A stretch of DNA of 5,774 nt from Rhodobacteraceae bacterium UBA2776 (GCA_002352425.1 DEIK01000077.1:1-5774), one strand, 5' to 3'; positions 1 to 5,764 are shown, counted from the first letter of the stretch. The notes: generated from the letters alone by a model not told the origin. Numbers and translations: made by a program.

Positions 1-860
1 GCATCAAACGGTGCAAACTCTACTGGCGCGGGCAGAACATCAAACTGACCTTTGTAGCTAACCATTGCTTTACGCAGGAACGCAGCATCAGGCTTGCCTT
101 GGGTCCGCAGCAGTTCGATCAACACGCCATTGTCTTCAATATCAATCGATGTGGCGGCATCCCCGTTCTGGAAATCCAGATCAAGCAGCGCGACCTTTGG
201 CACGGGCGACTTGTCGCGGCGTGACTTGGGTGCAGACAACATCGATGCCAGATTGATGGCCAGAGTTGTGGCGCCAATTCCTCCGCGTGTCTGGGCAATG
301 GTCAGCACCATGCCGCTATGCAGATCGGCGGGTTGAGTGTGGACTGGTACTGCGGGCTGCGGCTCATTCTGTGTGTCACGCAATGCAGTGGTCGGCAAAA
401 CCTCTTGCACACCTGCTTCCATCAGTTCACGTGCGACACTGATTGTCAGTTCTTGCGGTGTGATGGCCAGAAATCGGGCGCTTTCTGCTGCGCGGGAAGT
501 CACACTGCGAAGAGCTGCCATTTCGGTTGGGTCAGCGGGGTCAATTTCCACGACGATGATGTAATGCGTGTCATTGGTGCTCAGGTCATTCCCCGCCATC
601 TCGATCAGAGACTGGCCCGCCAAATCAATCACGACATCGTCGTTTTCGCCAATTGCCCGGCGGACCTTTTCGGCCATATCATCCGTTTTGGTACATAGAA
701 GGAAACGCTCAGCGGTATCAGCAGGCGCGGGTTTTTCGTCGATGCTTTCTGTCTGCATGGCATCTTCCTCCGTAAGCACAAGCGGTTCAGCTTGCTCTAC
801 ATGGTCAACTTTTGCTGAGCGACTGCTGCGGAACGCATGTTCAGGTGTTTGCATGGTCAT
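1..860 (-). CDS. cpaE: CpaE/TadZ-like pilus localisation ATPase family protein (partial, C-terminus beyond left edge)
   Basis: The frame is open from the ATG at 860-858 to the window edge, giving 286 complete residues with no stop. Residues 1-50 are polar and probably disordered. Residues 52-160 look like the divergent receiver-like domain found in CpaE/TadZ (hydrophobic strands FLLC, DVVIDL, YIIVVEI, RFLAIT). A ParA/MinD-like domain starts near residue 184, with a degenerate P-loop RGGIGATT at 192-199 and a Walker A'-like LLDLDF at 225-230. Both P-loop lysines are missing: Arg192 replaces the signature lysine and Ala197 the second. Atypical Walker boxes are known in the TadZ family, which places the Tad machine at the pole on the inner membrane face. 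The start is supported by AAGGAG at 873-868, 7 nt upstream. The ATG overlaps the stop of the preceding tadE-like gene by 4 bases (ATGA). A second ATG two codons in is less well spaced. Family assignment is firm; ATPase activity cannot be judged. Confidence 0.9.
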   Translation of the reverse strand, partial: MTMQTPEHAFRSSRSAKVDHVEQAEPLVLTEEDAMQTESIDEKPAPADTAERFLLCTKTDDMAEKVRRAIGENDDVVIDLAGQSLIEMAGNDLSTNDTHYIIVVEIDPADPTEMAALRSVTSRAAESARFLAITPQELTISVARELMEAGVQEVLPTTALRDTQNEPQPAVPVHTQPADLHSGMVLTIAQTRGGIGATTLAINLASMLSAPKSRRDKSPVPKVALLDLDFQNGDAATSIDIEDNGVLIELLRTQGKPDAAFLRKAMVSYKGQFDVLPAPVEFAPFD

Positions 861-1495
861 GATTTTTCTCCTTCGGTGAGGGCTTCTGCTGGCAATGAAG
901 CGCTCATGCTGGGAAAAGCGAAATCGCTCCCAAGAGTGCCAGTACCAGCTTGTCTGGCCAGTCCGGCGAGCGCGCCAAGTGGTGTGATAAATTGGAAATC
1001 AAGTCCTTCGATCCGTGCGGTTACGATGGGGGTGTAAGGCCCACCCAGGAACCCAAGATCGGGTGTAAATTCATAGGCCAGAACAATGTTTCCTGCTGTT
1101 GCATTGGCGGGCATCAACGGAACGATCTCGTCCCAGATGGCATTCGCTGTGGGATGGCTAACAGCGAGTGTACAACTAACGATACCGGGGTTTTCGCACA
1201 GGCCCGCATCCGCTTTGCAGGACGTGCCATAGCGCAAACCGGTTGCAATGGATTGGCCGCGCGCATTCACTTCTGGAACGCCGGGGCATGGCGGCGACAC
1301 GACAACAGCCAAGCGAACGGCGCGATCCATTGCCTTGCCTGTCATGACATAGGTAAAGCCAAGGCGCGCGAAATCAATGAATCCAAACAGCAAGAGCAGC
1401 AGCAGGGGCATAACCAAGGCCATCTCGACCAAAGTTGCTCCGTTTTCGTCTTGGCGGAAACGGCGAAGCCGCGTTATGGAAAACAGACCCCTCAT
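857..1495 (-). CDS. tadE: TadE-like pseudopilin (second of two)
   Basis: A 212-residue protein with a basic N-terminus, a prepilin-type site ENG|ATLVE (cleavage after Gly19, Glu24 at +5) and a hydrophobic helix at about 25-50. This is the N-terminal pattern of the TadE family (PF07811). TadE/TadF are minor pilins that the dedicated prepilin peptidase trims and that are needed for Flp fibre assembly. The C-terminal part, residues 65-212, is expected to be periplasmic. It has four cysteines (70, 93, 100, 108) within 40 residues, which could form two disulfides. A second hydrophobic-leaning stretch lies near 168-182. The ATG overlaps the stop of the upstream tadE-like gene by 4 bases (ATGA), and there is no strong Shine-Dalgarno, so translation is probably coupled. 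The stop overlaps the cpaE start in the same way. It could equally be called TadF; the sequence alone does not separate the two names. Confidence 0.88.
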   Translation of the reverse strand: MRGLFSITRLRRFRQDENGATLVEMALVMPLLLLLLFGFIDFARLGFTYVMTGKAMDRAVRLAVVVSPPCPGVPEVNARGQSIATGLRYGTSCKADAGLCENPGIVSCTLAVSHPTANAIWDEIVPLMPANATAGNIVLAYEFTPDLGFLGGPYTPIVTARIEGLDFQFITPLGALAGLARQAGTGTLGSDFAFPSMSASLPAEALTEGEKS

Positions 1496-2004
1496 GAGCC
1501 AAACACCCGCGAACTGTCAGAAACATATGTGGTTGCGGTCGGCTCTGTTACGCCGAACAACCCGAAAATCGATGCAAACGGGTAGGTGATGGTCAGCGCC
1601 GCTGTCACGGTAGCGATCGGCGTCTGTTCGAGACGGTAGTCTTCTGTCAGGCAGCTCAGGCTAGACGAGACCGAATCAACGGAAATTGACGACGGGAACA
1701 GCGTGTTGCCCTCGCGTGTTTTACGAACGATCTGCGTGATCGTCGCATCAAGGCCATTCAGCGTGCCACCAACCGTGCAGATATTGTTGGGTGTTGTCCG
1801 CCCCACGAACCGCGCCGCATCGCGCACGCCCGAGATGACGGTCTGATAAGACCAGAACGTGCGTGACCCTTCAATGGCAACCGCAAAGAACAAAAGACAA
1901 AGAGGAATTGCAAAAGCGAATTCCACCAGCGCCCCGCCGTTGTCATCCTTGCGGCACTTTCTCAGTGTTGCCCCAAACATCTTATGCCAGCTGCGCAAGC
2001 TCAC
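1492..2004 (-). CDS. tadE: TadE-like pseudopilin (first of two)
   Basis: A 170-residue protein with a TadE-type N-terminus: basic leader, prepilin site DNG|GALVE (cleavage after Gly23, Glu28 at +5), then a hydrophobic helix at about 29-46. It continues with a helix containing VISGVRDAARFVGR (57-70), a common feature of TadE proteins. Cysteines lie at 17 (leader), 36 (within the membrane helix), 76 and 118; the last two could pair in the periplasm. The start is a GTG at 2004-2002 that overlaps the TGA of the tadG-like gene by 4 bases (GTGA). GAGG sits 8 nt upstream, supporting this start over an internal ATG at residue 9 with no clear ribosome site. The likely role is a minor pilin in Flp fibre assembly, processed by a prepilin peptidase not encoded here. 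It shares the N-terminal architecture with the next gene but little in the C-terminal part, so a recent duplication is unlikely. Confidence 0.88.
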   Translation of the reverse strand: MSLRSWHKMFGATLRKCRKDDNGGALVEFAFAIPLCLLFFAVAIEGSRTFWSYQTVISGVRDAARFVGRTTPNNICTVGGTLNGLDATITQIVRKTREGNTLFPSSISVDSVSSSLSCLTEDYRLEQTPIATVTAALTITYPFASIFGLFGVTEPTATTYVSDSSRVFGS

Positions 2005-3470
2005 TTGTAGAGCCTCACGACATCACGAAATACCGACGTTTCACCTGTGCCGCCGTCACCGCCTCCAACAGTCCCGATGACTTCGACCCACACATCGCGC
2101 GTGCCATCCATGCCTACGGGTTTGATCATGAAGACCTCAACGAACTCCTCAACCGGAATGTCGTTGCCGCCGCTACCGCTAAGGGAATTTGCCGCACAAT
2201 CGACGCCAGCCGCAACAAGCACGCGACGCTTCGGGTTGGTATCCTGATGCGCAGAACATTGCGGGCGTCCAGTTTCGGTTTTGTTTGTCAGAATGTCCGC
2301 CAAAGAGGCACCACCGCCAGCCGCGGCGATTTCTGCAAGGTAATATTCATAACGAGTGCCCGCAGAAGGATGCGGGTCTACGCCGTCATAATTGGTCACA
2401 ACATAATTCGCACGACCAGCGGCCCAACCACCATCGCCATAGCGGCCGCATGTTCCTGATGCGTGGCAGTCATCTTCTGGCAAGCCAATTGAGTCAGGTG
2501 ATTCACTTCCGGAATTCGCCACACATTGGCCCGCGCTGCCATTCCCTTGTCCTACATAACCGCTGATCACATTCGGCGCGGGGGCATAAAGCGGGTCGTT
2601 GCGCAGTTGACTGACAGAAGCCAGGAAGATGTCAAACCGGATATTTAATGCGGCCTCATAAACACCAACGCTCTGGCCTGTGCGCACATCCACACCAGTC
2701 GATTCAAAACATGCGGTCCGCTCTGCAGCGGCGGCAAGCAGGCAGATGTCTAGATTTGAGCCGGTCTTGCCTGCGCAGGCTCCTGTATCGTCTGATAGGC
2801 CACTGCTGGGGTCGATAAATCCAAAAGCACCAGGCCCCCAACCCGCACCCTGACCGCCAGTGCGCAACTGAATGCTATCGCCGACATGATTATCCGCGTT
2901 CCAATCACCGTTGGGGATGCAAAACATCAACGGTGTGATGTCGCAGGCAGATTGTGTGAACCCGGCCACGGCTGTGGCCCCGACATCATTGCGCGAGGCA
3001 TCATTGCCGCTGAGGCCGGAAAAAGCAGCCGCAAAACCCAATTGAACCGTCTCACCATTCGAGATGATTTCAACAAACCCAGCGTCGCGCGCGTCATTGA
3101 TTGGTTGGGGTGCCGTTGGGCCTGCGGGGTTCTCTTCATAAAAAGCGATCGTGTAGTCAGACTCTCCAGAGAGCAGGCTGGCCCCGCTCCCAAAGGTATG
3201 ACTATCGGAAATCATTTGGTTAGCCGCAGCGGTGGCACGTGTGATAGAGTCCCCCCGCCCGTCCAGTTCACCCGCCGCACTAAGCGCGACATTATCGACA
3301 AAACTTTGCAGTTCTGATTGGGTTGTTGCGAGCCGACCAAAATCAAAGGTCAAGGCGAGAAATCCCAGCATCACGGCAAGCGAAACGGCCACAAGTGCCA
3401 ATACTGCGCCTTCTTCTGCGTGCCTGAACCGTCGATACGCCTCACAAGTTTTGTAAAAAACTTGGAGCAT
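2001..3470 (-). CDS. tadG: TadG-like pilus assembly protein
   Basis: A 489-residue protein from the ATG at 3470-3468. A GTG one codon earlier (3473-3471) is in frame and also possible. ATG is preferred because it gives a classic TGATG junction with the cpaB stop. The N-terminus (19-47) has EEGAVLALVAVSLAVMLGFL followed by FDFGRL, the Flp pilus-assembly TadE/G-like anchor. The +5 glutamate of prepilins is absent (Leu26 instead), so it probably stays as a single-pass anchor. The remaining ~440 residues should be periplasmic. They are rich in Gly, Ser, Asp and Asn and hold ten cysteines, including the pair in CDITPLMFC (176, 184). I see no DxSxS metal-site motif, so the von Willebrand A domain of some TadG proteins is not evident. 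Within the Tad system TadG proteins act with the pseudopilins; the exact role is unsettled. The stop overlaps the following tadE-like GTG start. Confidence 0.87.
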   Translation of the reverse strand: MLQVFYKTCEAYRRFRHAEEGAVLALVAVSLAVMLGFLALTFDFGRLATTQSELQSFVDNVALSAAGELDGRGDSITRATAAANQMISDSHTFGSGASLLSGESDYTIAFYEENPAGPTAPQPINDARDAGFVEIISNGETVQLGFAAAFSGLSGNDASRNDVGATAVAGFTQSACDITPLMFCIPNGDWNADNHVGDSIQLRTGGQGAGWGPGAFGFIDPSSGLSDDTGACAGKTGSNLDICLLAAAAERTACFESTGVDVRTGQSVGVYEAALNIRFDIFLASVSQLRNDPLYAPAPNVISGYVGQGNGSAGQCVANSGSESPDSIGLPEDDCHASGTCGRYGDGGWAAGRANYVVTNYDGVDPHPSAGTRYEYYLAEIAAAGGGASLADILTNKTETGRPQCSAHQDTNPKRRVLVAAGVDCAANSLSGSGGNDIPVEEFVEVFMIKPVGMDGTRDVWVEVIGTVGGGDGGTGETSVFRDVVRLYK

Positions 3471-4288
3471 CACTCAAGCTCAACAACTTCGGCAGACACA
3501 CCACGGCGGACAGTAACTGTTCTCTTTGTTGCAACGGGTTTTTCAGGCGCAGAGGAGATAACCATTGGCTCAGAATTTCGCAGAAGATCCGCAAGCGATA
3601 TCTGACCCATTTCCTCATCCGCAACATCACGTTCAGTGCGCAGCGTCAGGCTGAGAGTGCCGGCCTTTTGTGCCAGAGCCAGAATTTGGCCCTCGCGCGG
3701 TGCCACCTCAACGGTAACGGTGCGGGCGGGGCTGCTCGAACGGCTGGTTTGTTCTGTATTTTCGTCAACGCCCAGAATTCGGATGTCTTGCAAAATCGTT
3801 GCGGCACGCAGGCCTGTGCCTTTGCCTTCTGTCAGCACGACGTCGACATAGTCACCTGGTGTTAGAAAGCCACCAACAGCTGTTACAGAATCCACGCGGA
3901 TTGCAACAGCGCGGCTATTCGAACCAAGTGCTTGGACAATAGTAACCGACTCTCCGAAATCCGAAATGCTTTCAGAAACTAGGAGTTGGCCTTTACGGAT
4001 GGTTTCTTTGGCGCGACGGGCTTCTCCGTCTGGCTGGCCAATCAGTTGAGCCAAATCCGTGAATGTATTTTCGGGGACAGTTCCGCCCGGCCATTGCTGA
4101 ACGGCGAGCATGCTCATGGTAATTTCTTCACCGAAGCGAATGTCGCGACGGGCACTAATCAACTGCACCATTTTGGGTGCTTGAATCACATTTGCACCGC
4201 CCTCTTTATCGTCATTCATCGCGGCCCAAACCGCTCCGACTGCAATAAACAGTCCAATTGTTGACATTATAAGAGCGCGGATATTCAT
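3470..4288 (-). CDS. cpaB: Flp pilus assembly protein CpaB/RcpC
   Basis: A 272-residue protein with an N-terminal membrane helix or signal anchor (about 5-23). A SAF-type domain follows at about 41-105 (VQLISARRDIRFGEEIT... IRKGQLLV). The RcpC/CpaB signature is at 125-153, with AVAIRVDSVTAVGG followed by PGDYVDVVLT. The tail RTVTVRRGVSAEVVELE is typical of the family. CpaB/RcpC is a periplasmic component that works with the outer-membrane secretin (CpaC/RcpA) and is thought to bind peptidoglycan and gate the channel. The ATG at 4288-4286 has GGGAG 6 nt upstream. It is the first gene after the hairpin downstream of flp and heads the overlapping cpaB-tadG-tadE-tadE-cpaE block. The usual next gene, the secretin cpaC, does not follow; the tadG-like gene does. 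Length and domain order are normal for the family. Confidence 0.94.
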   Translation of the reverse strand: MNIRALIMSTIGLFIAVGAVWAAMNDDKEGGANVIQAPKMVQLISARRDIRFGEEITMSMLAVQQWPGGTVPENTFTDLAQLIGQPDGEARRAKETIRKGQLLVSESISDFGESVTIVQALGSNSRAVAIRVDSVTAVGGFLTPGDYVDVVLTEGKGTGLRAATILQDIRILGVDENTEQTSRSSSPARTVTVEVAPREGQILALAQKAGTLSLTLRTERDVADEEMGQISLADLLRNSEPMVISSAPEKPVATKRTVTVRRGVSAEVVELE

Positions 4289-4363
4289 TGTCTTCTCCCA
4301 GAGGTGAGACAGGGCTTCAAGATTGCTGGATACAAAAACGTATCGGTGATCTGTGAAAGTGGA
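4289..4363 (-). other. Spacer and leader upstream of cpaB
   Basis: This stretch between the post-flp hairpin and cpaB holds the cpaB ribosome site (GGGAG, 4299-4295) and a small 5-bp hairpin, GATAC/GTATC, at 4329-4344 around a run of As. I see no convincing -35/-10 pair in the minus direction, so cpaB most likely depends on read-through from flp or on an RNA end made by processing at the hairpin. Confidence 0.4.
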
Positions 4364-4392
4364 TAAGCGCCCGCCCAGAAGGCGGGCGCTTA
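4364..4392 (-). terminator. Stem-loop after flp: partial terminator or mRNA 3'-end stabiliser
   Basis: A perfect 12-bp GC-rich inverted repeat: arm TAAGCGCCCGCC at 4364-4375, loop CAGAA, and the complementary arm at 4381-4392. It begins 20 nt past the flp stop. In the transcribed minus strand the hairpin is followed by TCCACTTTC, not a real U-run, so it is not a textbook intrinsic terminator. Its place between a pilin gene and low-abundance assembly genes suggests attenuation of read-through or protection of the flp message; this is inference. Confidence 0.7.
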
Positions 4393-4412
4393 CTTAAAAG
4401 TCTTAGGTTAGC

Positions 4413-4604
4413 TTAAGGAGTAGCTTGGGTTGGTAGTGCGGCGCTGGCCGAGCCATAAGTCGCGCCAACATCGTTACCAAGAGTAACCAGAGCACCGGCG
4501 CCCAGAGCGATAGCAAGGCTCAATGCGATGCCGTACTCGACAAGTGTTGCACCTTTTTCGTCACGACGAAGGCGGTTTGCGGTGTTGAGGATCAGTTTAT
4601 ACAT
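4413..4604 (-). CDS. flp: Flp-family major pilin prepilin
   Basis: A 63-residue class IVb/c prepilin. The leader is short and basic (18 residues ending DEKG), the cleavage site is G18|ATLVEYG with Glu23 at +5 and Tyr24 at +6, which is the Flp 'EY' signature, and a hydrophobic helix runs from about 25 to 43. The mature pilin would be about 45 residues, normal for Flp. It polymerises into the adhesive Tad pilus after processing by a TadV/CpaA-type peptidase, which is not in this window. The tail (GSASAALPTQATP) is low-complexity, as in many Flp pilins. The start at 4604 has only a weak GGATG about 8 nt upstream; no better in-frame start exists. A strong hairpin follows the stop, so flp is probably made as a separate, more abundant transcript than the genes downstream. 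Confidence 0.96.
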   Translation of the reverse strand: MYKLILNTANRLRRDEKGATLVEYGIALSLAIALGAGALVTLGNDVGATYGSASAALPTQATP

Positions 4605-4711
4605 ATCATTACATCCATTTTGTTTGTTGAAGGAGCTTGCGTTATTGCGGAGCTCCGAGCCGGAGTGCCCGGACAGATGAAACCAATATGGACCAATGAA
4701 AAGCCTGTTTC

Positions 4712-4729
4712 TTCATCCATGTGGATGAA
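4712..4729. promoter_or_regulatory. 18-bp palindrome, candidate operator upstream of flp
   Basis: TTCATCCATGTGGATGAA has two perfect 8-bp arms around a 2-bp centre and lies 108-125 bp upstream of the flp start codon. Its size and symmetry fit a dimeric helix-turn-helix regulator such as the adjacent LuxR-type protein. Which protein binds is not shown by the sequence. Confidence 0.5.
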
Positions 4730-4767
4730 AAATTTGCCTTTAGGTTGTAAAATTTGGGATTTTTTTG

Positions 4768-4784
4768 GATATTTTTGAAATATC
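4768..4784. promoter_or_regulatory. AT-rich 17-bp palindrome
   Basis: Arms GATATTT and AAATATC are perfectly complementary around TTG. It sits in the most AT-rich part of the intergenic region, beside runs of T at 4761-4766 and 4772-4776. It could be a protein-binding site or a bent or easily melted segment. AT-rich DNA produces such repeats by chance more often, so confidence is low. Confidence 0.3.
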
Positions 4785-4827
4785 TCGCTGCCCAAGCTGA
4801 TGATTCGAACTTCCTGCAGTTCCGAAC

Positions 4828-4876
4828 TGTGGCAACAGCAGGGCCATCGCCCGCGATTGCCACACTCATGCCACAC
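4828..4876. promoter_or_regulatory. Triple TGCCACA element, candidate operator
   Basis: TGTGGCAA at 4828-4835 is the exact inverse of TTGCCACA at 4857-4864. TGCCACAC at 4858-4865 recurs directly at 4869-4876, an 11-bp step, about one helical turn. The array lies 85-133 bp upstream of the LuxR-type start and about 225 bp upstream of flp, so it could serve either side. The combination of an inverted and an in-phase direct copy suggests cooperative binding. Confidence 0.45.
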
Positions 4877-4927
4877 ACTCACCTAGAAAGTCAACAAATT
4901 TCCGTATTAATGAACGAATTGGAGGTC

Positions 4928-4935
4928 ATGGTTAA
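4928..4935 (-). promoter_or_regulatory. CtrA-like half-site
   Basis: The minus strand reads TTAACCAT, matching the known alphaproteobacterial CtrA half-site. No second TTAA lies at the 7-bp spacing of the full site. It is 26 bp before the LuxR-type start codon. CtrA controls pilus genes in Caulobacter, so the context is suitable, but an 8-bp match alone is weak. Confidence 0.3.
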
Positions 4936-4960
4936 CAAAGTATAAAGACTGGGAGCAAAA

Positions 4961-5764
4961 ATGATGAACCGTAATTTCGCAGAGAACACCTGTAAAAATT
5001 CAGCAAAATTAGTTGAAGTTGGCGACATTAGATTAGCATCCGAAGATGCATTCTGCTGTGTCGCTCGTTTCTCCGCCTCTTTGGTTAATCATTCTAAGGT
5101 TGCAGGTGCGTTGGAGCAATTTCAGAGCATTTTCGCCCTTTCAAAAGTCGCGATTTACCGCGCCACCGATGATGATTCCCCACCCCGCAAGATTATTAGC
5201 GTCGGCGACAGCTCTTTCACACATGAAGAGGCTGACGCCCTGAACGCGCTGGTCACACAACCAGATATTAAAGCCGGGACAGTTCGTAAAACAATCGACA
5301 CAAGGTCCGGCAAAACTCTGCTTCTAATCGTAATGCGCGCAAACCGCGGCGAAGCTGATGTGCTGCAATTGACCTTCCCTGCGACGGCTGATGCAGACAG
5401 CGTTTTATCTTTGAGCACGATGGCACCGGCTCTTGCGGTTTCTTGGAAGATGCGCCAGCCAGGTCTGGCCAGCACACTCGCCTATGCACAATCCAGAACC
5501 CGCCAGTCACAGCTCCATGAGACAAAAGAAATGCCAATTTTAAGCCCTGAGAATGCCTATGGTCTTAGCCGCTCGGAATTTCGCGTTTGCCGTTTGCTAG
5601 TAACTGGTCTGAAACCCAAGATCATCGCGCGCGAGCTGAATTTGTCCATCGCCACGATCAGGACTCACCTGCGCAATATCTATGCCAAGACCGAAATGGC
5701 AGGCCAAATTGAAGTAGTGTCTCATTTCGGCCGTTCTGCCCAGCCAATGGTGCAGGCCGCGTAA
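4961..5764 (+). CDS. LuxR-type helix-turn-helix transcriptional regulator, divergent from the pilus genes
   Basis: A 267-residue protein. The C-terminus (about 201-257) is a clear LuxR/GerE-type DNA-binding domain: LSRSEFRVCRLL with the conserved Glu206, TGLKPKIIARELNLS as the first part of the helix-turn-helix, and ATIRTHLRNIYAKT as the recognition helix. The N-terminal ~165 residues are not recognised with confidence. They lack the Trp/Tyr/Asp set of AHL-binding domains (the only Trp is 162) and show no receiver-type phosphorylation pattern. Strand-like segments such as VAIYRAT, TLLLIVMRA and DVLQLTFP would fit a PAS/GAF-like sensory fold. A linker at about 170-198 joins the two. GGGAG at 4951-4955 serves ATG 4961 (5 nt) or ATG 4964 (8 nt); either is possible. 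Its divergent position next to flp suggests, but does not show, that it controls the Tad cluster and itself. It ends in TAA 10 bp before the window edge. Confidence 0.88.
   Translation: MMNRNFAENTCKNSAKLVEVGDIRLASEDAFCCVARFSASLVNHSKVAGALEQFQSIFALSKVAIYRATDDDSPPRKIISVGDSSFTHEEADALNALVTQPDIKAGTVRKTIDTRSGKTLLLIVMRANRGEADVLQLTFPATADADSVLSLSTMAPALAVSWKMRQPGLASTLAYAQSRTRQSQLHETKEMPILSPENAYGLSRSEFRVCRLLVTGLKPKIIARELNLSIATIRTHLRNIYAKTEMAGQIEVVSHFGRSAQPMVQAA

Larger units (their letters stand above)
4605..4960. other. Divergent control region between flp and the LuxR-type gene
   Basis: This is 356 bp without a credible gene. Open frames across it have no family resemblance and no ribosome sites. It contains a hairpin-forming segment close to flp (4648-4665), two ACCAAT direct repeats 10 bp apart (4682-4697), an 18-bp palindrome (4712-4729), an AT-rich stretch with a second palindrome (4728-4785), three TGCCACA elements (4828-4876) and a TTAACCAT half-site (4928-4935). 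Promoters for both flp and the regulator gene must lie here. I could not identify a convincing sigma-70 or sigma-54 core promoter for flp. Confidence 0.75.

Noticed and set aside
950..1585. 211-residue plus-strand open frame opposite the tadE-like genes
   Set aside because: Antisense shadow of two well-supported genes with prepilin motifs; no family resemblance.
1863..2459. 198-residue plus-strand open frame opposite tadE and tadG
   Set aside because: Antisense shadow; no ribosome site and unnatural composition.
4592..4882. 96-residue minus-strand open frame upstream of and overlapping the flp start
   Set aside because: Mixed composition, no ribosome site, no family resemblance, and it runs over the palindromes and into flp in another frame.
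4910..4945. Possible 11-residue leader peptide (MNELEVMVNKV) before the LuxR-type gene
   Set aside because: No Shine-Dalgarno, no regulatory codon run and no attenuator hairpin after it.
4919..4946. TTGGAG / TATAAA pair with a 16-bp spacer as a sigma-70 promoter for the LuxR-type gene
   Set aside because: Transcription would start about 8 nt before the ATG and inside or past the ribosome site, so it is unlikely to be the working promoter unless the message is nearly leaderless.
4605..4960. Sigma-54 promoter (GG-N10-GC type) for flp
   Set aside because: Several GG...GC pairs exist but none matches the flanking consensus (TGGCAC-N5-TTGC) on the right strand.
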